Positions 26,845 through 34,805 of a stretch of 64,000 bases of DNA are shown piece by piece. The notes beneath the pieces were generated by a model, which saw nothing but the letters and a program-made list of their open reading frames with translations, was not told the DNA's origin and searched no databases. Location of the stretch: NCBI GenBank assembly GCA_016703645.1, contig JADJBR010000007.1, positions 620,001 to 684,000 on the forward strand. The letters are read 5' to 3'. Each line of letters opens with the position of its first letter. Position 1 is the stretch's first letter. The DNA comes from Zoogloea sp. GTDB lineage: Bacteria; Pseudomonadota; Gammaproteobacteria; Burkholderiales; Rhodocyclaceae. The translations under genes were made by a program, and so were the position numbers.

Positions 26845-27930
26845 TCAAGGAACTGAGCGCTGATCATCCCAACGCGGATCAAACCACCCACCCCGAAACA
26901 AGGCATGACGCAAGCCTTCGCTGTCGGCATGCCGGGCATGGGCAATCCATGCGCCCAGGCGCTGCCTGACTTCGGGCACCTCCACGGTCCCGGCGGACCA
27001 ACGGTCCCGAAGACTGCGCAGACGTAGCCGCAGACGCTCGACGTTATCCTCAGGCAATCGGCGACGTCGCCCCGGCCCGAGGATGTAGCCCAGGAACAGA
27101 GCCGGCGAGGTCGCCTGCAGGATCCGGGTCTTGCGTGGATGCAGCAGCAGGCGCCGGCGTTCGAGAAAGGCCGCAATGCTGGTGCGCCAGTCTGTCAACG
27201 TCTGCCGGTCGTCTGCGAAAAGGGCAAAATCGTCCAGATAGCGCAGGTAAGGTGCCCGCAGCACTTCGGTTACGTAGTGATCCAGCGGGTTCAGGTAAAC
27301 ATTACCGAACAGCTGACTGGTCAGATTGCCGATGGGCAGGCCACGGCGCCGCGCGTAGGGTGCAAACAGGTCATCGCCCGGAAAATAACAGTCCACTGGC
27401 TCCTGCGGGTTGGACCCATCGATCAACGTGTCGCAAAGCCAGAGGGTGTCGCGGCAAGCGATGCGGCGGCGCAGATCCCGCTTCAGCACGTCGTGGTCGA
27501 TGGCCGGGAAATAGCGGTAGATGTCGCAGCGCAGCACATGGCGGAAACGGTCCCTCAGCCCCTCATAGGTGGCCACCGCCCGATGCGTACCACGGCCTTC
27601 AAGGCTCGCAAAGGTATTAGCAATGAAGCTGCGCTCAAAGATCGGGCTGATGACACTGCACAGGGCGTGATGCACCACGCGATCCCGGAACGGCGCGGCC
27701 GAGATGAGGCGCGGCTTGCTCTCCCGCACCATGAAGGTTGTATACCCGCCCGGCTGCCAGGTCTTCCCCAACAATTGCTCTTGCAGGACGAGAATCTCGT
27801 GCTCCAGGCCGGCCAAAAACTGGGCGACGCGGGGCTTGTGACGCTTGCCCCTTGCCGCTCGCAAAGCTGCACTGTAAAGGTTCAGAAAATCGACAATGCG
27901 GGGATAGAGACTGCCCTCACTCCGGGCCAT
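26845..27930 (-). CDS. Diversity-generating retroelement reverse transcriptase
   Basis: A 361-residue reverse transcriptase. Visible motifs: KPRLISAAPFRDRVVHHAL (RT2-like), RCDIYRYFPAIDH (RT3 aspartate), LPIGNLTSQLFGNVYLN (RT4) and LRYLDDFALFA (catalytic YxDD). The RT4 form IGxxxSQ, instead of QGxxxSP, is the hallmark of DGR reverse transcriptases. It would copy the TR RNA into cDNA with changes at adenines. ATG 27930 is preferred since a GGGGG run lies six bases before it; ATG 27936 and 27972 are in the same frame. It overlaps avd by 14 bases. No maturase or endonuclease domain is present, so a group II intron is unlikely. Confidence 0.92.
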   Translation of the reverse strand: MARSEGSLYPRIVDFLNLYSAALRAARGKRHKPRVAQFLAGLEHEILVLQEQLLGKTWQPGGYTTFMVRESKPRLISAAPFRDRVVHHALCSVISPIFERSFIANTFASLEGRGTHRAVATYEGLRDRFRHVLRCDIYRYFPAIDHDVLKRDLRRRIACRDTLWLCDTLIDGSNPQEPVDCYFPGDDLFAPYARRRGLPIGNLTSQLFGNVYLNPLDHYVTEVLRAPYLRYLDDFALFADDRQTLTDWRTSIAAFLERRRLLLHPRKTRILQATSPALFLGYILGPGRRRRLPEDNVERLRLRLRSLRDRWSAGTVEVPEVRQRLGAWIAHARHADSEGLRHALFRGGWFDPRWDDQRSVP

Positions 27931-28294
27931 CGGCATCCCCCGTTCGAGCTTGCAGGGCTTTGCGCCAGCCACCTACCAACCGGCCTGTTTCATCCAGCGC
28001 TCGGGCCGCGAACTCGTAACGGCGGTGATCCAGGTGCCTCAGATCGTGGGCCAGACGGCAGAGCACGCGCAATTTTTCCAGATCCAGATTGGCGCGATTC
28101 AGAATGGCATCGGGCCGCCGGCTGTACGTCGCCTCCACCAAGGCTTCCATGGTGAGCAGGGCTGCCGTCTGCATGCGATCACCGAGCAGGAACTTCTGAC
28201 CACGGGGAAACTGCTCCAGCGTTGGCAAGAGCCAAAGCAGGAAAGCGTAATGCTTCTCCAGGGCGGTGGCGCCACGCCCCTGGGGCCGGTTCAT
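27917..28294 (-). CDS. avd: DGR accessory variability determinant (Avd), four-helix bundle protein
   Basis: A 125-residue, basic, all-helical protein. The stretch ALEKHYAFLLWLLPTLEQFP near the start, GDRMQTAAL, then LDLEKLRVLCRLAHDLRHLDHRRYEFAARALDETGRLVGGWRKA, fits the bAvd family, which binds the reverse transcriptase and TR RNA. ATG 28294 follows the TR region by about 150 bases. The frame is open upstream to 29188 through the TR and part of the target gene, but that is only translation of the repeat and of antisense-phase sequence. It overlaps the reverse transcriptase start. Confidence 0.9.
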   Translation of the reverse strand: MNRPQGRGATALEKHYAFLLWLLPTLEQFPRGQKFLLGDRMQTAALLTMEALVEATYSRRPDAILNRANLDLEKLRVLCRLAHDLRHLDHRRYEFAARALDETGRLVGGWRKALQARTGDADGPE

Positions 28295-28445
28295 CGTGAT
28301 GCGTCCATGATGAGGGGGGCCGCCCGTGTCCCAGACATGGCCGGCAAGACACGGGCGGTTTGCTGCACTGAACATGGCTCGCCGATGGACACCGCGTGCG
28401 CGCCCGGCAGCCCCGTAGGGCAACCGGCTCCGACAGTGCGGCGTG

Positions 28446-28555
28446 CTGGCCAGACGGAAACCCAGGTTGTTGTTGCGGTTGCCGGGGTGGTTCCTGTTGC
28501 GCTTGGCCGACCGCGCGTTCTCCGGGTTATTGTTCCACCCGCCGCCGCGCAGGAC
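28446..28555 (-). repeat. DGR template repeat (TR)
   Basis: 110 bases read leftward that align without gaps to the VR. It is rich in AAC codons (26 adenines), coding in phase for VLRGGGWNNNPENARSAKRN and onward, the asparagine-rich pattern expected for positions meant to vary. It shares its last 20 bases (CTGGGTTTCCGTCTGGCCAG) exactly with the VR; this 3' identity is where retrohoming would initiate. Its first 14 bases are also identical to the VR. Confidence 0.88.
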
Positions 28556-28610
28556 TGGGCGAGCCAGGCTTCTGCCCCGCGGCGCGAAGCCGAAGGGCAA
28601 AAGTCGAAAC

Positions 28611-28653
28611 GCGAGCGCGCTTCGCGCGCTCGCACTGCCGGCTGCGCCGGCAG
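28611..28653 (-). repeat. Tandem GC-rich hairpins downstream of the VR
   Basis: Read leftward: an 8-bp stem with a 3-base loop (28635-28653), then a 10-bp stem with a 3-base loop (28611-28633). They lie 40-80 bases after the VR end and 55 bases before the TR. DGRs such as that of Bordetella phage need a hairpin after the VR. They could also act as a transcription terminator, since a T-rich GTTTCGACTTTT follows. Confidence 0.6.
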
Positions 28654-28676
28654 CAAAGGGGTAAGGGGGCCAAGGT

Positions 28677-31301
28677 TCAAGGGGAAAGAGTCCTGGCCAG
28701 ACGGAAACCCAGGTCGCTGTCGCGCCTGCCAGTGGAGCTCCAGCCGCGAACGGCCGAGCGCGCGAAGCGGGGATTATCGTCCCAACTCCCGCCGCGCAGG
28801 ACCCGATTTGAGCAGTCGGCAGCGCGCATTGGACGTCCATCCTTGAATGCAGTGTGATAGTCGGAAGCGTAGCAGTCTTCGGTCCATTCCCAAACATTGC
28901 CAAGGACGTCGTACAGCCCGAACGCGTTGGGTCGATAGCTGCCGACCGGCGCGGTGGTGGCGAAGCCATCACTGCAGTTGTGAAACTCCCAGGCTGCAAG
29001 GAATTCAAGCTGTTTTGTACTGTTATCGCCAACATTGGCGTAAGCGCACGCCTGATCCGGATCGTCGCCCCAGAAGCGTGCGATGACACTGCCAGCCCGG
29101 GCGGCGTATTCCCACTCCGCTTCGGAAAGCAGGCGATAGGGCTGGCCGCTCTTCTTGGTAAGCCAGCGCACGTAGGTCTGGGCCTCATCCCAACTCACGC
29201 CGATAACCGGGTGCGCACCACGGCCAAATCCATAGTCGTCCAAAGGCGGGCAGGCGCCGTCCGCCACGCACAGGGTCCACTCGTCAAAGCGGATCTCGAA
29301 GCGCGCCACGGCCACGGGGCGCATATTCACCAGGTGCTGCGGCCCTTCATCATCGTAACGACCGGCTTCGTCCGCTGGCGACCCCATGGTGAAGCTGCCG
29401 CTGGGCAGGGCCACCATCTGGGGGCAGGCAGGGCAGTCGCGGAAGATCTGCCCCGCCCGGGGCGCCCCCGTGAACGGGGGCGGATCTTCCAGAACCCGCG
29501 CCTTGCCGGCGTCAAAGCCACGTAGACCCAGGCCGTCGAGGGCCAAATGACGGAGGGCAGGCAGCTTGGCGAGGGACGAAGGGTCGCGCACCCGGGTGCG
29601 CGACAGATCCAGTTCCTCCAGCTGGCTCAGCACAGCCAGGGGGGTGACATCATCCACGGCGGTATTGGACAGATCCAGCCTGCGCAAGGCGCCAAGTCTG
29701 GCCAGGGGGGCAAGCGATCGGACCGCGGTGTTGCCCAGATCCAGGGCCTCCAGCCGGCCCAGCCCGGCGAGTGGGGAGAGGTCGCTGACCGCCGTATGGG
29801 AGAGATCCAGTTCCTTCAGCCCGACCATGCCGGCCAGGGGGCTCAGATCGGCGAGCTGCGGATCGCGGATCGCCAGGCGGGCCAAGGTTGACCAGCGGGC
29901 CACTTGCGCCAGCGGGATGCCGTCGCCCTCGCTCAACGTAAAGGCGAGGCGACTCGGCTCGCGGCCCCCGGCCAGGGCCTGGAGATGCGGCAGTGCGCGC
30001 TCGAAGACCGCGCCGCGATCCTGCCGGGGCAGGCCGACCACGGTAAAGCCGCGAATGTCTCGTTCCAGCGTCACCTGCAGACGCTCCAATTGCTGACGGG
30101 CTTCCTGCTGGGCCTGGAGGGGCACGACCGTCGTCTCGTAATACAGGCCACCGCCAACGAGAGCCAGGACAAGCACCGTCATGGCGCCATAGGCGAGCCG
30201 CCGGGCGCGGGTGAGGGCCTCTCTGGGCTTGCTGGCTGCGACCCACGACAGGTCGAAGAGTTTTTCGTAGATTCGGTTGCGTGTACGCAAGCGGCCCTGC
30301 CCGTCGCGCCGTGCCAGTCCGGAAAGTTTCAGCTGGGCGTAAGCGATGTTGGCAGCCTGATCGGGCAGGCTCTCCCCTTTCAACAGGCGCGCATAGAGGC
30401 TGATGACGTCACCACTGCGGGCCACCCTTTCGTTGATGAAGCGCAGGGTTTGTTCGAAATGGGCATCCTGGCGCAAGCCATCCAGGCTCGTGAAATCGTG
30501 CTCCACCAGGGCATCGATGGCGGCCGCCGTGGCAGCCCCCTTGCGGCGGGCCTCCTCACACAGACGGGCGGTGAGATAGGGCTGCCCACCGGTCCAGTGA
30601 AGGATGCGCGTCAAGAGTTGGCCGGCAATGTCCGGATCGGCACGAAGCGCCGCCAGAAACGGGCTCAGATCGTCGTTGAGGGGGTCGAAGTCCGCCAGCC
30701 AGAGCGTGCGACCAATGTTGTACGGCGTGGTTCGCCGGGCCTTGATGAGTTCGTTGGGTGTCGCCACGCCAACAAGGCAGAAGGACAGACGCTTGAGGGC
30801 AGGCTCTTCCGGGCGGCTGGTGTAGAGACTGCGAATGGCGGTAAATAGATCGTCGGTGAAGTCCCGCTCCAGGGTGGAGTCGATCTCATCGAGAATGATG
30901 ACGATGCGCCCATCCAGCCTCTCCAGCGCCACACGGAAGAAATCCATGAAACCCAGGCTCAGGGATTCATCGGCATGGCGCGCCCAGAATTTGGGCAGGT
31001 CCAGATCCAGCTTCAGCTTGCGCGCCAGGGCCTTGACGACACCCTGGAAGTAAAGCTGGGGGCTGTCCTCGTTCTTCAGGGGCGAGAGATCGAAGTAGGC
31101 GAACCGATAGCCTTCGCCTTCCATCAAGGCCATGGCGCGATACACCAGGGAGGTCTTGCCCATCTGCCGGGACGTCACGACGTTGACGTACTCTCCCGCA
31201 CGAAGCTGCTCGATGAACTCCCGGTCGCTGGCCCGGACAACATAGACCTGCTCGGTCGCATCGACAGGCCCGCCTACCTTGACGTCAAGGGTGTCGCTCA
31301 T
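28677..31301 (-). CDS. DGR target protein: AAA ATPase, transmembrane segment, LRR, FGE-sulfatase (C-lectin fold) domain
   Basis: An 874-residue modular protein. Residues 18-270: an AAA_35-like ATPase with P-loop TSRQMGKTS (43-51) and Walker B IVIILDEID (133-141). A winged-helix-like part follows (315-350). Residues 370-388 are a single membrane segment. About 475-600: leucine-rich repeats (LSPLAGLGRLEALDLGNTAV type, five units). Residues 620-870: a formylglycine-generating-enzyme fold domain (YRLLSEAEWEYAARAG, GLYDVLGNVWEWTED, VLRGGSWDDN, LGFRLA), whose 3' end is the VR at residues 834-869. FGE/C-lectin folds are the usual DGR display surface. Catalytic use of the FGE part is unlikely. The start overlaps the preceding gene as ATGA, so the two proteins are probably made and act together. 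Confidence 0.9.
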   Translation of the reverse strand: MSDTLDVKVGGPVDATEQVYVVRASDREFIEQLRAGEYVNVVTSRQMGKTSLVYRAMALMEGEGYRFAYFDLSPLKNEDSPQLYFQGVVKALARKLKLDLDLPKFWARHADESLSLGFMDFFRVALERLDGRIVIILDEIDSTLERDFTDDLFTAIRSLYTSRPEEPALKRLSFCLVGVATPNELIKARRTTPYNIGRTLWLADFDPLNDDLSPFLAALRADPDIAGQLLTRILHWTGGQPYLTARLCEEARRKGAATAAAIDALVEHDFTSLDGLRQDAHFEQTLRFINERVARSGDVISLYARLLKGESLPDQAANIAYAQLKLSGLARRDGQGRLRTRNRIYEKLFDLSWVAASKPREALTRARRLAYGAMTVLVLALVGGGLYYETTVVPLQAQQEARQQLERLQVTLERDIRGFTVVGLPRQDRGAVFERALPHLQALAGGREPSRLAFTLSEGDGIPLAQVARWSTLARLAIRDPQLADLSPLAGMVGLKELDLSHTAVSDLSPLAGLGRLEALDLGNTAVRSLAPLARLGALRRLDLSNTAVDDVTPLAVLSQLEELDLSRTRVRDPSSLAKLPALRHLALDGLGLRGFDAGKARVLEDPPPFTGAPRAGQIFRDCPACPQMVALPSGSFTMGSPADEAGRYDDEGPQHLVNMRPVAVARFEIRFDEWTLCVADGACPPLDDYGFGRGAHPVIGVSWDEAQTYVRWLTKKSGQPYRLLSEAEWEYAARAGSVIARFWGDDPDQACAYANVGDNSTKQLEFLAAWEFHNCSDGFATTAPVGSYRPNAFGLYDVLGNVWEWTEDCYASDYHTAFKDGRPMRAADCSNRVLRGGSWDDNPRFARSAVRGWSSTGRRDSDLGFRLARTLSP
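28693..28802 (-). repeat. DGR variable repeat (VR)
   Basis: The last coding part of the target gene, 110 bases ending 13 bases before its stop codon. It differs from the TR at 29 sites: 16 where the TR has A (of 26) and 13 where it does not (of 84). Changed residues face the predicted binding surface of the C-lectin-type fold: the asparagines of the TR become D, D, F, G, S, R, D, S and D. The enriched but not exclusive adenine change is discussed under findings. Confidence 0.85.
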
Positions 31302-33634
31302 AGCACGGCCCGAAAGAAGCGGTCGTAGAGTTCGTTCGCCCCCACCACGCGGCCACCCTCCTCCCGGACCAGCCCGGCGGCTTCGAGCCGGTAGAACAGG
31401 TTGCGGTTCTCCAGGCGGTGGGTTCGAAGCGCGCCACCCAAGGCGTCCAGCAGTTTTGCATTGTGCAGGCGATCGAACACGGAGCGCAGGTGATCTCCGA
31501 AAGGCCCATGTTGATACGCGGCGGTATCCACGAGACGCTGAAACCCCTGACCTTCATCCCACGCCAAGCGGTAGAACGAGAGAGGCGTGAGATAGGGATG
31601 GCCGCGCAGGAGCGCATGCAGGCGATCAAGCTGTGACGCATCAAGGAGCTGGCAATGGTGCGCGTTGAAGGTATCGAGCATCGCGCGGGAAAAAGGGCCA
31701 ACCATGAGCGGATCGGCAGTGTTGAAAGGCGAGGTGTAGCCGCTATCGATCAGCATGCGCGGGTCCGTGGCAACGGCGAGGGCCAGGCTCACGCGCCCCC
31801 AGGTGGACTTCTGCGTGAAGTCCGTGCCATTGCTGTCCCAACCACGCAAGGCGCTGAAGAAGCTCTCCTGCCAGTCACTACCAATGGCCCTGTCGAGTTC
31901 GTCGATGGCAAGCACCAACGGCCCTTCTACTCGCGGAAAGATCTGGTCCTCGACGAAATAGGTCAGATCCAGCGCCTGAGACATCTCCGGAAAGTCGATG
32001 TGCCGCAGACCCAGTTTGCCCGCAAGCACCTGGGCGAACTGCCGGGCAAACACCGGGAAACTCATGCGCTTCACATCTCCGAAGCCCAGCAGATCGATCA
32101 GGGCTACCTTCTTCCCCGCTTCGTGGCATTTGGCGAGGTAGCGCAGGAGAAGGCTGGATTTTCCGGACTGGTTGGCACCCTTGATCACCAGGAGATGGCG
32201 GGACCGGCCGCGGGCAAGCCGTTCGGCCCTGTCGTCCACATCACGGCGCACATAGAAGGTGGTTTCCACATCGAGGCGGGCGCCGGGCTCGTCGAGACTT
32301 TCACGCAGCAAGCGCATGTCCGCCTTGGGCTCCGGCCGGGTCGAAGGCTGAGCTGGTACCCGGGACGCGACGTCGGTGACTACCATTTGTGCCAGCCCCG
32401 CCGGCGCACTCAGCAGGGCGCGCAGCGTAGCCTGATCGTCCCTGTCGTCCTGCCAGAGGACGTACTGCAGGCGACCAATATAGCTGTCGAGTTCGTAGCC
32501 AAGCGCACCTTCATAGGCAACCCTTACCGGCAAGACCTTGGAGCGCTGACCATCCTTGCCCGCCTGATGGGCGCGACGGACCTCGCCCAGAACCATCTCG
32601 GACGTGACCGATTCGGCCGAGAGCAGCACAACGAGGTAGTCGGCCCAGGCGATCCGACGCTCGATCTCGTCGGACCATGAAATACCGACAGGCATGTCGA
32701 TGTCAATGAAGACTTCGCACCCCGCGTTGCGCAAACCACTGGCAAGAAAGCCCGCCAGCCGTACATCGGTCGGCACGTTGCGGCGGTAGGACAGGAAGTA
32801 GCGGAGAGGCCTCCCGGCGGTCAGGTGGGCCGCAGACGCCTGGCTGACGGTGGCCAGAACCGGAGAGTTAGCCGGAATCATTCGGGCAAGAAACTGGCAG
32901 GCGCGTTTATAGAGCAAAGCCCCCCTTGAGTCAGGCTTGCATATCTCGAAATGGTCGGCGTCTACAGGAATAGGTACAACGCCACTGACCCCCGGATTGA
33001 CGCTGCTTTCGTCAACAATTCGCGCGCCTTTCGTATCCCGAGCTTCAAAGTAGGCCTCTGTTTCGATGCCCAGCCGGCTCGCGTTGTTGCTGTACCAGGT
33101 GGATAGATCGCGCAGGTGAGGCTCATTTGCACGCAGATCGTCGATGGCCACCGTCGTGCGCGCGAGCCTGCCAAGTACAGTCAGATAATCGGCCAGACGG
33201 GAACCAGCATGAGGCGTGGCAAGGAACATGACACCACGGGTCGCTCGCGCAAGGCGCTGCCATCCGGGATTCCCCAGCGTCTCGCCGGACTGCAGCATCT
33301 GTTTGACTAACAGCCCGCCCAGGCTATGGGCAATGAAGACCAGGGGCCGGGTACCAATGCCTTCCGCCTCGAGCAGAGCCAAGATGTTCCTGGATCGGTC
33401 CACGAGCGGCATGGCATGACCAAGCCATGCCGACGGGCTCGCATCGTAGGCAAGAGAATGCACAGCGACTGAAGGCAAATCATTGGCAAGCCAGGCCGGC
33501 CAGAACGTCTTGTCCGTCCCGTCGGCCTCCCAGGTTCCGAGTTTGTCACCACCCAAACCATGGACAAAGATCACGTCGAGAGCCGTTTCGGAGGAACAAC
33601 TCGAAACCACTCGATAAAGGTCGGCCATGGCCAT
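31298..33634 (-). CDS. Lipase-fold / TIR / AAA ATPase multidomain protein
   Basis: A 778-residue protein with three parts. Residues 18-255: an alpha/beta hydrolase with oxyanion region VIFVHGLGGD and nucleophile elbow AHSLGG (S104), plus a candidate histidine at H228 (DADHFEI). Residues 277-400: a TIR domain (YFLSYRRNVPTD, GCEVFIDIDMPVG, DEIERRIAWADYLVVLLS), with E351 in SEMVLGE as possible NADase glutamate. Residues 455-700: an AAA-type ATPase with P-loop GANQSGKSS and Walker B LVLAIDELDR. ATG 33634 (AAAAGGAC upstream) is preferred over 33736 because the extra residues look non-coding. A STAND-like sensor-effector in an immune system is inferred. Its ATPase resembles that of the downstream target protein. 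Confidence 0.85.
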   Translation of the reverse strand: MAMADLYRVVSSCSSETALDVIFVHGLGGDKLGTWEADGTDKTFWPAWLANDLPSVAVHSLAYDASPSAWLGHAMPLVDRSRNILALLEAEGIGTRPLVFIAHSLGGLLVKQMLQSGETLGNPGWQRLARATRGVMFLATPHAGSRLADYLTVLGRLARTTVAIDDLRANEPHLRDLSTWYSNNASRLGIETEAYFEARDTKGARIVDESSVNPGVSGVVPIPVDADHFEICKPDSRGALLYKRACQFLARMIPANSPVLATVSQASAAHLTAGRPLRYFLSYRRNVPTDVRLAGFLASGLRNAGCEVFIDIDMPVGISWSDEIERRIAWADYLVVLLSAESVTSEMVLGEVRRAHQAGKDGQRSKVLPVRVAYEGALGYELDSYIGRLQYVLWQDDRDDQATLRALLSAPAGLAQMVVTDVASRVPAQPSTRPEPKADMRLLRESLDEPGARLDVETTFYVRRDVDDRAERLARGRSRHLLVIKGANQSGKSSLLLRYLAKCHEAGKKVALIDLLGFGDVKRMSFPVFARQFAQVLAGKLGLRHIDFPEMSQALDLTYFVEDQIFPRVEGPLVLAIDELDRAIGSDWQESFFSALRGWDSNGTDFTQKSTWGRVSLALAVATDPRMLIDSGYTSPFNTADPLMVGPFSRAMLDTFNAHHCQLLDASQLDRLHALLRGHPYLTPLSFYRLAWDEGQGFQRLVDTAAYQHGPFGDHLRSVFDRLHNAKLLDALGGALRTHRLENRNLFYRLEAAGLVREEGGRVVGANELYDRFFRAVL

Positions 33635-34064
33635 ATGTCCTTTTCTGGTCCGGCGATAACAACGGTGCAAGCACTGGGTTTTCCAAAATTGTACATGCCG
33701 ATGTTGTGAGTCGCTCATCCAGACCGCCGCAATCATGGGTGAATGGCTTCATGCTCCCGTGCTCATCGGCATCGCCCAGCCGATCAAGGACAAGAAAGCG
33801 CAGCGCTCGTCTTCCCGTCCGCCACCGCAACCAGAGACGCTCCCGAAATCACGGGCTGGACTTTGAAGGCCATTACAGCGCCGAGCAGCGCCTTCTGATC
33901 GACACACCCCAGCAGGGAATATCGCCGGATGATCCACTGCCTGATCCCTATCTTTCCGTCACATCAGGCGGAGACAGGGGACTGAGACGCTTCGTATGCG
34001 GAGCCGCGCGCCGGCCACGCCAAGCGGGAAACCCATGGGCCACATCCGAAGCCACACCGGCTGG
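33635..34064. other. Intergenic region upstream of the hydrolase-TIR gene
   Basis: 430 bases lacking a supported gene. Its open frames have no ribosome site or recognisable family. It presumably contains the promoter of the TIR/DGR operon; no clear repeat, attachment site or integrase remnant is visible. Confidence 0.5.
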
Positions 34065-34784
34065 TTATCGTCCCCCGGGCAAGCAGCCCATCAGATCGCC
34101 ATTCAATCGCAGCGCCATGTCGGCCTTGCGGGCGATCATCTTGTCGGCCAGCGCCGGGCGGCCGCCGCACTCGAGGATCAGGGCACGGATGTGTTCGTCG
34201 GGGATGGCGGTGACGACGCGGATGGCGGCCTCCAGATCCGAGGGGCTGATGTCGCCGAACAGCCGGCAGGCATGGGGGTTGTCCGGGTTGCGGCGCAGGC
34301 TGTCCAGTTCACCCACCTGGACGCCGAAGGCTTTGCCCTTGGGGTCGCCACCGGCGCGGAACTCCAGGGCGCCGCCCACGTCGAGGGTCAGCACGGTGCC
34401 GCCGACGACGCCCTGGTTGTCTCCGTCGAAGCCGGCCGCATCCCAGTTGGCCGTCCAGGCATGCACACCCAGCCAGCGCTGGGCCTGCCGGCGCTCACGC
34501 TCGGTCTGCAGGGAGACGTGCTTTTTATCGAGGCTCAGCAGTTCGGTGGCGATCTGGTCGGGCGCCCGGGTACGGACGTAGGGCAGGATGGGGGCGCCGG
34601 CCAGGCCGTAGAGCTGGGCCGCCAGCCACTCGTTGCGGGCATGGGCGGGGGATTCGAGGGTCTTTACGTAGTAGCGCCGGCCGCTGTCGTCCGCATAGAT
34701 GCCGGCCACATTGCTGCCCCGCTGCCCGCCTATCCGCTGCAGGCGGGCGGTATCGATCACACAGGGGTCGATGGTGTTCATCAT
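34065..34784 (-). CDS. Predicted protein-kinase-fold protein (HipA/PI3K-like)
   Basis: A 239-residue soluble protein with kinase-like elements in order: a gly-rich GSNVAGIY, a VAIK-type lysine in RYYVKTLE, a helix with glutamate (ARNEWLAAQLYGLAG), the catalytic-loop-like NWDAAGFDGDNQG and a metal-site LDVGGALEFRAGGDPKG. This suggests a HipA/PI3K-like ATP-binding fold, but the exact family is not recognised with certainty. It starts 21 bases after a gene for a CX5R phosphatase, so the two may modify and demodify the same target. Biological role unknown. Confidence 0.55.
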   Translation of the reverse strand: MMNTIDPCVIDTARLQRIGGQRGSNVAGIYADDSGRRYYVKTLESPAHARNEWLAAQLYGLAGAPILPYVRTRAPDQIATELLSLDKKHVSLQTERERRQAQRWLGVHAWTANWDAAGFDGDNQGVVGGTVLTLDVGGALEFRAGGDPKGKAFGVQVGELDSLRRNPDNPHACRLFGDISPSDLEAAIRVVTAIPDEHIRALILECGGRPALADKMIARKADMALRLNGDLMGCLPGGR

Positions 34785-34805
34785 GGCAGCTCGGGGCCTG
34801 GGGCG

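Larger units (their letters stand above)
28295..28676. other. Non-coding region carrying the DGR template repeat
   Basis: 382 bases between the target gene stop and avd with no supported gene. It holds two GC-rich hairpins (28611-28653), the TR (28446-28555) and a leader before avd. It is probably transcribed as the TR RNA. Confidence 0.75.

Noticed and set aside
26845-27930. Retron or group II intron origin for the reverse transcriptase
   Set aside because: It has the DGR RT4 motif, no maturase or endonuclease domain, no msr/msd-type inverted repeat, and lies next to Avd and a TR/VR pair.
27917-29188. The long frame that includes Avd as a 423-residue protein
   Set aside because: The first 298 residues are translation of the target gene in another phase and of the TR. 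The family start and ATG at 28294 fit Avd alone.
33427-34581. A 384-residue plus-strand frame between the TIR gene and the kinase-fold gene
   Set aside because: It overlaps both on the other strand and has no domain, biased composition and no ribosome site.
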